Notes under the pieces: model-generated
Told to the model about the DNA's origin: nothing
Seen by the model: only the letters and a program-made list of their open reading frames with translations
Databases searched by the model: none
NCBI GenBank assembly: GCA_051294375.1
Contig: CM119268.1
Coordinates: 15,091,082-15,155,081 of the forward strand
Reading direction: 5' to 3'
DNA: 64,000 nt
Origin: Paraspadella gotoi
Lineage: Eukaryota > Chaetognatha
Program-made: the position numbers and the translations under genes
Shown: piece after piece, positions 32,275-43,187 of the stretch
Position numbering within the stretch: position 1 is the first letter of the stretch
Layout of the letters: each line of letters opens with the position of its first letter

Positions 32275-33625
32275 ATGGTTGAGCGTTCCAAGTCCGGCGT
32301 CGTCCTTCTCCCGGGACTCAACGACGCCGTCCGACCGTCATCCTCTCCAGCCCGTCGTTTCCCCAGAGATGAGACGCTTGACGTTCCCAAGTCCGTCGAG
32401 AACCGCGGCGGGCGTGCCTCTTCCAACACTTCGTCGACCGAGGCCGACTTTAGCGTCATCTCTTCGGCCTCAACCCAACTCGACATAAAAGCCATGCGTG
32501 ACAAGAGCCGGCTCACTCATCGCGGAGGCCTTCGCGGCCGCCGAAAGCCCACGCGGCCGGCCAAGGGCGTGACCGACGTCGGACGCGGAGCGAGAGACTC
32601 GATCGGCAGCCTCTCCGTGACCTCCGACTTTGGAAGCCGCGAATCCGGCATCTCCGAGACGATGGACTCTCCCACCGCCGAGGAGATCGTGGCGTCGTTC
32701 ACGCCATCTCAAGCGACGTTATCCACGCCCGCGGCGCCGCCCTGGCGGTCATCGCCCGCTCACGCCGCCAACGAAGGCATCGCCGCCATAATGACGTCGT
32801 CGTTCCACGGTCGCGGCGTCCTGCAAGACAACGAGGACGACGACGCCGATCGCGGATCCTCGCTCAAGACCTCCACGTCTTCGCACAACATCTCGCCCTC
32901 GCATTTCTTGAAAAGACCCAATAAAAATCCCGTAAGCTCACCCAACAACCCCGCGATCGGCGAGATCAACTCCGCCTCCCGCGGTTCCCCGTTCCACCTC
33001 ATCGCGGGCCGGAACCACGACATTTCGTCTCCGCAAAGACGGCTCGTCGCCGGCAACGACCCGATTGACAAGACGGCGTCGCCGCCGACGTCTTCATCGT
33101 CGCCGCTGCGTGACGCCACCCGCGGCAACAAGATGGAGGAACTCGATCAAATCATCGTCGAGATGGAAAATTTCGCCAAGAAAGTCGGCGGGAAAGGTTC
33201 CGCTCCCGAAGCCGGCGCCGTCTCCGATCCACCCGGCGCCGACGACAAAGTTGAAAAGAGTCAACCTTCGCCCAGGACCGCTCCTTCATCCTTTTCCACA
33301 ATCCCCACCACTCTCAGCGCCACCACCGTCTCCATCAACCCATGGGGCAGCGTCAAATTGACGAGCGTCGCTAAATCGCCTACGAAGACGCGATACAACA
33401 ACAAAGAGTGGGAAAGCGACTCGAGCGGATTTCTTGGCGTCGAAGACAAAGAAAACGACGGAGGCGCCGGTCGCTTAACTTCGCCCGGGGCCCGAGTCGG
33501 TGAGGCGAAGAACGCCGCCGCTCGACAACAGCAAAAGCAGCAGCAGCAGAAAAGTCCTGCGGCGACTGGGAGCGGAAGTTTATCCAAAGGGAAAATCTCT
33601 TCGTTTCTGGGAAAGTTCGGCGGCA

Positions 33626-33673
<48 letters not shown>

Positions 33674-36009
33674 TCGATAGAGATCATCCCGAGACTTTCG
33701 TGACACTGGGACTGTCCAAGCTGACAAACGTCCCGACTACAAATCTCGCGACGTCCCCAACCACATCAACGACGACGACGATGCCGACGTCGCCGACCAA
33801 AGGTCTCCGTACGTCGCCCTTGAACAAGAAACCGACGTCGGTCGTTGCCGAAGTGACCGACGTTTCGAGATCATCTTCATCGTCGTCCGTCGGCGTCGTC
33901 AAACCTTCCCCGACTACGCGCGATCAACCTCCTTGGGTGATCGACGCTCTCAACCGAAAGAAGCGCCTCTCGGATCAGCTCAGCGTCAAAGGAGTCGTCG
34001 ACGAGGAGAGCGAGCACACCTCTACGACGTCATCGTCGCCGACCAAGCAGACCATGTCGGTATCGGTCTCTGCCCCCAAACCTCTCGTGTCGGCTACAAG
34101 GCCGGAATTTTCGGCCAAGTCGAAATTGTCGTCGTCGTTGTCGACGTCGTTGTCATCGACCCCGATCTCCTCCACATCTTCCTCCTCCAGGCCCCTCGCT
34201 TCGGCCTCGTTTTCGACTCCCAGGTCGCTCTCGTCGCTTTCGGCGCTCAATTCCGGCGTCACATCCATCTCGGTCGCTTCCGGAGATGAAAACGTCAAAG
34301 ATCATCGAACCGACCCTTTGGACGCGTCGACGTCGCCAAGGACGTCGTCATCGTCGTCGTATTCCACGCCATCCTGGTTGAAGAACCTCCAGCTCCGCAA
34401 GACGACCGTCTCGACTTCGCGACTTCAACGATCCCTCTCAGGCGGGTCTTCGCTTCCCGCCGCCGTGACGACGAAGGCTTTGTCGTCGCCGCCGTCGCCG
34501 CCGCCGGAGGTCGCCGCAAGCTCGTCTCCGACTTTGACGCGGAAGAACTCGATGCCCTCGACGCACAAAGAGTTGATCATCTACGATCTCGACACTCACA
34601 CCTCCTACTGCAACGTGAGTCGCGGCGGAACGGAACCGCGAGAAACTTCGAGGCCACGCAGAGCGGAGAAGCAACAATCGAGCGGCGATGAGGCCGAGTC
34701 TCCGTCGAAGAATCGAATCGGCGAAGAGTCGAGTCGCCTCAAATTTTTCCGCTCGACAAGTCGCGATTCCTACAACGCCATCGGCGCCGCAACGAGAAAC
34801 GCCAAAACTCCAAAGACGCCGACGACGCCTTTGATCGACGAGTTCGGGTCGCCGACGACGTTGACGTCGCCGCCCGCTGCGTCCGGCGTAGATCATCCCA
34901 ACGCCGGCGGAAACGCGGTTCAGCCTTCGCCGATAACGCCGCCGACGGATTCCGTTCCGTTGTGGAAGCAAGAGTTGCAAGCTCGTAAGAATCAGCTGCA
35001 ACAACAGAGGGCTAACCAGCATGGTCGACAGCCGCAGCCGCAGCAGGGTCGACAGCCGCAGCCGCAGCAGCAAAAGTCTCCGGCGCGTATCAAACCGCAA
35101 GTTATGGTTGCGCCTTGCTTCGCGGGAAACACGGACAATTTTTCGATTCCTCCGTCGATGACTTCTTCGTCGTCAAGGGTTTCGTCGTCGTCTTTTACTT
35201 CGTCGTCGTTGACGTCGTCGTCATTGACCTTCGCGTTAAATTCGCAAAATCGACGATCAATTCGAGGCTCCAGCGAAGACGAGGAGAGGCGCATGAACGA
35301 GTTGAACAGATCGTTACGAGGCAACGCGGCCGATGTCGAAGATCGGTCAGTCTCCAACCCCATTCGACTCCCCTCTGCACCAGCCAAGCCCTCTACCATT
35401 CCTCCTGCAAAACCTCCCCGGCAGATGTCGTTCTCGCCTTCCTCCGAATCTCCTCGTAGCCCGACCTCCGTGAGCGACCCTTTCTCCACGGGGAATTGTC
35501 TATCCGACGCCGGGGATTCCTGCGCGAAACCGGAATCTCCCAGAGTTAAAACGCCCTCTGGTTCTGGGTTCAATCCGGCGACTTCGATCGGCGGAGTCGA
35601 CCGGAAAACGTCGCAAGTGGGAGCCGTTGATCTGCGACGAAGCGGTGGAACGCCGGCGTCTTCGTCGTCGTCTTCGTCTGCGTCCAATTTTCCGAGATGG
35701 AAATTGGATCTGATGGAGAGGCGCCGAAAAGGCACGGAAGAGTCGGCTGCTCCGTTGACCTCGAAGCCCGCGTCAACTAAACCCGAATTGGCCGTAGCGG
35801 GAGTTCCTCGTCAAAATCGATCGTCGGATTCGGGAGCAGAGTCGGCGGTGGCCTCGACGACCGCCTCAAATTCCGTGGGACGTTCGGGGTCCCTGCGATC
35901 CTACGTGGCGCCGAGACCGTTAACGACGGGACCCTGCAGCGCCGAACCCGAGTGGAAGGTGCTGGCGCAGCAAAAACAAAGAAGGATTGCTTCGCTGCTG
36001 GACAAGTAA
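32275..36009 (+). CDS. Large disordered protein with repeated P-x-W...RK motifs (possible actin regulator)
   Basis: A single 3.7-kb exon encodes 1244 residues, rich in Ser, Pro, Thr and Arg, with no globular domain. The start CAAAATGG has good context and follows a CT tract. A short tryptophan motif recurs: PPWVIDALNRKKRL (W near 554), PSWLKNLQLRK (701), PLWKQELQARK (897), PRWKLDLMERRRK (1142) and PEWKVLAQQKQRR (1227, next to the C-terminus). Similar W-x(2,3)-L-x2-[RK]-[KR] motifs occur in phostensin/taperin and in CRACD-type actin regulators, from memory. Other features are a poly-Gly run (about 449-467), Gln-rich patches and many SP/TP sites. It is the only long intronless frame in the window. 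The name and function are inference; the coding call is firm because the frame is long and composition is uniform. Confidence 0.78.
33613..33674 (+). repeat. (GGC)n encoding poly-glycine
   Basis: A GGC triplet array inside the 1244-residue gene encodes about 16 consecutive glycines. Length variation here would not shift the frame. Confidence 0.9.
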
Positions 36010-37846
36010 AGGGCGCTAAGCTTTTTTCGCATTATAGCCGTCATCATTACCAGACCGACGATCAGCGTCCAACATCTCGCGTCGAAAATTTGAATCTCGC
36101 CTTCGCCTTCTCTCTCCTGCAAACAGACCCTTAGAAATTCCTAATATATATTTACAAATTAGCATTTGAACAAGTTTACCGCAATTTGCACGTATTGGCG
36201 CGATCATTGGTGAGATTTAGCTGCGATTCTTTTACCCACAGCTGTGCCATTGTGCAATTCTTTTCCTTTTTACGATAAATCATTCCGTTAATTTTCAATG
36301 GGGGATTTATTAAATTATTTAGACTAGTGTCGAGAAAATTAATCTTTATTTTGTTTCTTTTTATGTGATAATTGGATACACTAGTTATCACTATTCATAA
36401 GGAATTGCTCAATCTTGTTGGTTTTTCCATAAGTTGTTGGAAAAAAGTTAAGGATACATGTACTTGAAGACAATTTTTGGGACTTACAATTCACGAAATT
36501 TTGCTCCTTGCTTTCATTTAATAGAAAATTGTTCAAAAGATTAATCACCTTTTTCTTCGAAGTAATTAGTTACAGTTTGACAGCCTGACCATGCTCCAAT
36601 GACTTTTTGGGAATATAACGATCACAAATGGACCCAAATCGGCTTATGGTCAAAAAAGTAACTGTGATAAAGCATTCAAAATTAATTCGCTCAAATTCGA
36701 CATATCCAATTATCCATTGTAAGATCGATTGAATATTTGCTTGTGTACTGAAAGAAAGTCTCAACGATAGCGTTTTTGTTTCTATTTGCATTACTAATCT
36801 TGAATTCTTAAAAAAATGTTAAAGGTTCTGAAGAAACGGACGATTTTGTCTGTCTTGCCATTTGATCAATCCGTAAAAGGAACAAATTTTTGACCGCAAA
36901 AGTAATTTATGTCATAAATTGCCAAAATAATAGAGTAACCCAACAAAAAGGGGAAAAAAATTCGAAAACCGGAATTAGCTGATTTTCTTTCGCGTGATGT
37001 ATGGCATCCAATTTTTACTGAGTCTTGTCGCCATAGATACCAAATAAACTTGATCGCTCTTATCGAAATTCGACACAAAAAAATTTTTTCTACATGAAAA
37101 TGATTTTACTACGTTTAAGAAGAAGAAACCAAATTTGAGAAGTAAAAAAAAACGAGCACAGCTGGAATTTGTTTTATTTTAAATTCAAATATTATGTTAT
37201 ATTATGCAGCTTGGAGGGTGGAACCGGCTGTTTTACTGTCCTGACGAAAACTTAGCGACTGGAAAGACATGGAAATGTTTGAAATTTTTAATAAATCACT
37301 TCATCTGATTTTAATTCAGAATGTTGTATAATTTTTCGTATGCGTATACGATTGCGCTTATCAAGTGTTTTTTTTTCTTATTACGACTGTACAGAAAAAT
37401 ACAATAAGAAAAAAAATAGTTTAGTAAAAGCTTTGTAAGTTTAGGGTTGATTTATTATAACGGTATTATTTAAAATATTTTCGTAATTTTGATTATGATA
37501 ACGATACCTTTTCTGATGATTGGTCAACGAATGAGGAGTTTAATTGGTTTTGAGAGGTATTTATCAGATTTTTATCAATAATTAAAGTTCAATCCCGACT
37601 TGGTTTTTCATTGCAAGAAATTCGTTTCATTAATAAACTTCCATCCTCAAATATCAAATGTTCCAGATTCAAATTATTTTGTTTTTAATTTTTCTCTTTT
37701 GTGCAAAGATTTGGAAAAAAGTAGAAAATCGGAAGCCTTCGAAGCTATGTAGTAGAAAGTCCAAGACGCCAACATCACAAGACTGAGAAGAATTGTTAAA
37801 CGAATTAGAATTATCTCAATAAAAAAAAGTTTTAAAACCGCAAAAG
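36010..37846. other. AT-rich intergenic spacer
   Basis: No exon, SINE or obvious repeat is recognised. It presumably contains the 3' UTR of the 1244-residue gene and the promoter of the next gene. Confidence 0.45.
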
Positions 37847-40800
37847 ATGCCGACGAAAACGCTCATGGGCGCTCCGCCTTTGGTCCGTCAATATCCGCAA
37901 ATTGGTCCGCCATTGGTAGTGGATACACGGCCTGGTACCATCCTGCTCAGGCACAACGGCGTCATGCCTTACGATGAACGAATCTTGGTCACTAACTGGT
38001 GAGCTTAGCTGTCATTTTGACTCGGTTAAGTATTTAATTCATAAGACATCTGCAATAGAATTAAATTTTCCGCACCAAATCACATGCTTACATTCTTCAT
38101 AAAATTGCTATCTTTTTTTTAAATTTCTGCAACAAATTTTTTCGAAAGTTTGCCATATTGTATTAGCTGTACTATTGTACCAATGACATAAAGATCTTGT
38201 CACCCGAATCCAAGATATTAACAACAAATAAATAGATATGAGATCGTATTATTAACAAGTAAAAATATGTTTTGTTTAATAAATAATAAAATTTAGAATT
38301 AATTTTTCAAAAATCAACTACGCAGAAATCGTAACGACTAAACTAATCTTTTTATCAGTCTGCGTCTACGTTATCAAATCTCATCTGCTATTAGTAATAG
38401 TATTAGTAATAGTATTAGTAAAAAGATATTGTTGGTAATGGTAGAGTTGAACGCGTTTTGTTTTTCCTTGCAACAGGCACAGCGCGATGGAAGGTTACCC
38501 GAAGGACTACGACATTAATCTACCCGAAAAAATAAACAAAAGAGCAGCGAGTTATCGTCGTTGGGGGATGAACGATGTGGTGAGAAAAGAGTGACGAGTG
38601 AAGGAGGAAAAATGAAAAATGATTTAAGATGACCCAATGAAGAAAAAAGGGGGATGAGGCGGCATTTTCTACTGCCTGTTTAAAGTAACGTAACAGGTTC
38701 CAATTAGATATGAGGAAGCCGAGTGTCCGAGGGACTGAGCGTCCAAATCGCGTCCAACTCGCTTTGGACTCCAAGGCGAGTAATTCGTTACCATTACGCT
38801 TGTGACTTCTCTAGGGTCTTCCGTTTTACGTGAATCCAGTTAAAATTAAAGCATACTGCAGTTCTTTTCGTTATCTTTTTTTCTGGGGATCTCTCGTTTC
38901 AATGCTAACAATTTGGAACGCGATCGAAGATAAAATAAAATAAGAAGAGAGCAAAGACGAATACTTAAAAGAAAAACCGTGCTGCAAGATTTAGTCAATT
39001 CCCAAGTATCATGGCGGACGACGAGTTTCCGGCCGCTGGAGACACTCGATGGTGGCGTCACGCCGGAAACCACCACTACCCCGCGTGTTTCGGACGTCCA
39101 TGCGTCGGTTGTGATACAACGTAGGGAAACGGTCTTTTTCCGTTGGTTATTTGTTTTTATTTGTGTTCCTAGTTAGACCTTTTAGTTAATTTATTCGTTG
39201 GGCACTCTTTCCTCGGCCGGCAGTTGTGGTGAAAGCGGTGATTTAGTGTCCCTTACTCGCGCCGATACTGAGCTTTCGTTTTGGTTTTGTTAGAGACGAT
39301 CTAGATGGCCTTGAATTCCGACCTTACCTCCTGCCTGCTCCAGCTACCTTCACTACTTTGGATGCCCCAAGAAGCCAGAGCGCTACGACGACGAACTGGA
39401 GCGAAACAGAAACGAGGTCATCCGTCGACGCCTGAATGCCGTCCACATTAAGGCGCGACGCAACGTTCTTTCTGAACCCTGGCAGAATTGGGTCGGAACT
39501 GAAAGATGGGTCAGTTCACAAGATCGGAAAAGCAAGTTTTGAAATTAAATAAAAAAATCAATAGATCTTGACAAACCTAAAATTAAGATTGATTCGCTGG
39601 GCGGTTTCCAAGTCAGTTTAGGAAAGTTAGTTTTGTAACGCGCTGAATGTCAATATGCTGATATGTGCCAAATAAGTAAGATGTCTGATTGATCAATAAT
39701 AATTTTGGACAATCAGGAAGAGACACCAACTCGGGTTTTTTCCAGCGCTGTTTTACCTTTCGGAACTTGATCTGGGTTATTGCGGTGCTAGTAAAATGGC
39801 GATAAAATTGCACGACTCTCAAACGTGAGACATATATTCAGAGAGCCTGATCCCAGGTCTGAGATTCCGAGCCAAGCACTGTTGAAAATTTAATGCTGAA
39901 TAGTACTGAATAGCTGACAGTAATAATTTTTAGTGACAGAAAAGTTCAATATAAGCAGTCCTGAGCTTCGGATCAGGCTGTAACACCGTGTTACAGGCGG
40001 GTTAAGTGCCCCGTCCCTCTGAACTGCTAGGCGACCACCGGGCTAGAACCCCGGATCTTTGGGTTCGGAGGCGAATGTCTTGCCTCCTGCACCAATGGCC
40101 GCTGATGGACGGTTGGTGGATTTCATACCACCATAATACCAGCAGTTTAAACGTTTGCCCCCTTTCAGACATGCCCGATCTCCGAGTCTCGCCATCGAAT
40201 GGCCGACGTTCAAATGTTGGGGGACTTCATCGAACAACAACCTCGTCCTCCTATGATAACCGCTGACAACTTCGTCCGACTCGTCTCTTTTGACAGGTTC
40301 GAGAAATTGTTTCTGTTTATATAATGACGAGTAATGTATGAGGTATAATGTTTAAAATGTAGTTTTTCATCACTTTTTCGCGATACAGACCGATGAATTT
40401 AGACGCAGGTCATCCGCTTCCTCGTCACGGCAGCGACCACAACAAAGGTCGTTACAACACAACCTATTGCGTCGATTTTTCGGCTCCCTACTCGTACCGT
40501 CCCAAGTCTGCTGGTCCGGCCGTCGGGGCAGCTGCCGGGGTTAGTTTTCAAGGTTTATAACTTTGCAATTACAGATACTTTTTCTTTGATCCAAATGGTT
40601 TTTAATATACTTTTTCTTATTTGATCCAAAATAAATTGCGTTAGTGACACACTTGACGACATTGATAAATAATGGGTGTGAATTTTTTATATTAATAACA
40701 GCGTCTCTCTGATATAATATATACATTTGTTCATTCAGCCGCCTCCTGGCGACGAAATCGATTGGTCGGCCGCCGTTCGACGCATGAAGTCGCAGTTTAC

Positions 40801-41623
40801 TGACGTCGCCGACCACAGACGAAACGGACGTAACACTTGGCAGGACGAGAGCGGCATCTACGCTAACGAAGGTTTTAAATTGAAAGTTTAAGAATTCAGA
40901 AGCATAGCTCTACCCGTCTAGTTGTAGTCGGGCATTGCAATGTCTACGTAGTATAATGATTTACCGATTGAGAAAATTATAACTAAAAATATTTTGAAGC
41001 ATATAAGAGCAATTTTTCGTGGTTAATGTTGTTTCATTTACATTGAGAATGGAGTTGCATCTAATCGTTCACATTTAAACTGAAAACATTCGCTTCTGTT
41101 GTCGTTTTGCAGCCGCAAAGCGAAAGCGATTTGTCGTTGAGAACCCAATCGTGGCGCCCAAGGAATCACCAATAATAGAATGTCCCCCACCACCGAAAGA
41201 GTCCAACGACGTGGAGTTCACCTATGAGCCTATCACGGGTCACCATACTGTGTTCAACCCCGAAGGTAAGCTTATGTAGTAATTATTTTAATTAGTTATT
41301 ATAAGCAATAGCGCAAATAAATAAATAAATAAATAAAAATAAATATTGTACTCGTCAAAAACAGTGTTTTCTAATAAATGTGAGTGAGGCGAGGGAGGGG
41401 GAGGGAGAGGGAGAGCTGAGACAGCGACCAAAGTCTGTCAAGGATCCAACGGTTTCCACTTGTGCAGCAGATGAGATCATGAAACGACATCTGAAACGTC
41501 CATATTCCACAGTTCTCTCATTTTATCGTTTTAGGCGCCGGACCCACTCCGAAGACGAAAACTTACAAGAACTTTGTTACATTTCAAGACGAGGGTTGCA
41601 TTGATCCATGGCCGAAAACCTGA
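37847..41623 (+). CDS. Unrecognised nine-exon protein, about 399 residues
   Basis: Exons: 37847-37998, 38477-38578, 38995-39120, 39344-39509, 40169-40296, 40389-40539, 40739-40871, 41113-41265, 41535-41623. They join to a 399-residue protein from MPTKTLMGAPPLVRQYPQIG to DEGCIDPWPKT. It is basic, rich in Pro, Tyr, Trp and Arg, with no membrane segment, for example WWRHAGNHHYPACFGRPC and LDAGHPLPRHGSDHNKGRYN. That composition resembles small microtubule-lumen proteins of cilia, which is only a guess. Exon 2 must end before GG at 38579 to keep frame into exon 3. The apparent GTGAGA one base later would break it. Alternatively the ATG at 39011 (MADDEFPAAG) starts a shorter product. A SINE lies in intron 4 and an AATAAA at 41844. 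Confidence 0.65.
39950..40135 (-). mobile_element. tRNA-derived SINE, family A
   Basis: On the minus strand this has box A-like TGGTGCAGGAGGCAAG and box B-like GGGTTCTAGCCC. The body is GGGACGGGGC, ACCCGCCTGTAACAC, then CAGCCTGATCCGAAGC. It closely matches a plus-strand copy at 57960-58160. It sits in intron 4 of the nine-exon gene, just before exon 5. Confidence 0.7.
41313..41338. repeat. (AAAT)n tandem repeat
   Basis: About six AAAT units in intron 8 of the nine-exon gene. Confidence 0.7.
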
Positions 41624-41843
41624 AATGGATAATATTATTGAAATCATATTCTTAGCATTCAAATCACTTTTTTTTAGTTTAATTTACTAATATTTAATTT
41701 TATAGGCTTGCTGAGTTAATCTTTACTTTATTAAATGTACGAGATTTAAAATAACACCAAAGTCCAAAGTGTCACAAATATTTTGCTTAACGTGGACATT
41801 ATAGCCATTATAGCCTTAGACCTTGTTAGTTGTTAGTTGTTAC

Positions 41844-41849
41844 AATAAA
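41844..41849 (+). terminator. Poly(A) signal of the nine-exon gene
   Basis: AATAAA lies 221 bases after the TGA at 41621-41623. Confidence 0.45.
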
Positions 41850-43187
41850 GCTATGATTTTTAATACGCTGATAAGACCACTGAAAACGAGACAAAGTAAA
41901 AATTGCTTACTAAATGTGACAAACGGATGGTTCACAGATTTGCCACAGGTTTTGATTTTAACAAATGTCGCTCTCGACTAGCTAAAATTTCAAGCTCGTT
42001 TGTAGGAAGACTAAGAGCTTAAAATGACGCGACGACGCAAATCGGGGGAATTCACGAGGCAGAAATAGGGGTAGCCTAACTCTGTAAGCACCTGCTCAAA
42101 CGAAAATTTAAACATTTTTTCTATGACGCTGAAGAAGGCTTGTGACTAAAGCCGAAACATGTACGTCCTTATGTACTAATAAAATCGTTGTTGAAAATAA
42201 ACTCAAACTTATTTCTATCCAAACACAACGAAAAGAAAGGAAATTCGCTATAACATTTTAAAAAAAAATTGAATAGACAAAAATTTTTTATATTACTCCA
42301 TACCCTATATATTAATTTTTTAATATCTATTTATAAATAGGAAAGGCTAAAAATTATTTTAGGATTTTTGTAATTTTAAGATAAGATTCAGGTAGCTTGC
42401 AAAGTATAATTCTTTTTTCGATATTTTGATCATAAGTGGGTGAAAAATATGAAAAACTATTTATATTTATTACTTTTTTCTTAATTTTTACCAATAAAAC
42501 ATAAGAATCTTTGAAAGTTGTAGTTATATTTTTTATTTAACTTTTTATGCTCTATCAGAATCTATCAAAAAAAGATAAGATTGATTAAAAAAATTTTTTA
42601 TCATTATATAGTAATATTGTAATTATGATAGCAACAATAAAAGCATTAAAATCGAACTTTTTAAAAAAAATCTTTTTTTACCTGAAAGTAGACTTCAAGA
42701 CTAAAGTTTTGAACCCCCGCCCCTATTGAATTTAATTTTATAGTAGATTTCTAGCAGAAATTAAAAAAATAAAAATCTGCGAGTACTACGAATAAAAAAT
42801 GCAAGATTAAAAACTTGACATCTTTTCATTAATCAAATCTAGTAGCGAATAATATATACATTGTCATTGTAAATTTTAGTCAGAAAACAATACAATTTTA
42901 TAGAAATCACGATTAAGGCATCTAGATGATAAGGGTTGTTTCAGGTGTCCGGCCCATTTAAAAAAAAACAAACTTGGACCAATATTTGATTTAAGATACG
43001 TAGGTCGACTGAAAAGTAGCATTAAGTGGAATGAAAAACCGATCAACGCGGAGCAGATAATGAAAACATAAATACGATCGTCTTTTAGTAAAAAAGACCT
43101 CATAAAATAAAATAGAAATAAAAAAAATTTAAACGACGTTATTAGTCAGTTTAGCAAAAAGCGATGAGCATCAATCGATATTTGTCT
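41850..43187. other. AT-rich convergent spacer with a possible retroelement tail
   Basis: At about 42120-42185 the sequence GCTGAAGAAGGCTTGTGACT followed by AAAGCCGAAACATGTACG resembles, from memory, a repeated tail motif (GAAG..GGC..GCCGAAAC) seen near ends of some retroelements. No coding domain accompanies it. The rest is AT-rich with no gene seen. Confidence 0.3.

Noticed and set aside
34438-35735. Minus-strand frames of 220 and 247 residues under the W-motif gene
   Set aside because: They are antisense shadows of a GC-rich, Ser-rich coding exon; composition is Arg- or Asp/Val-rich as expected from reverse codons.
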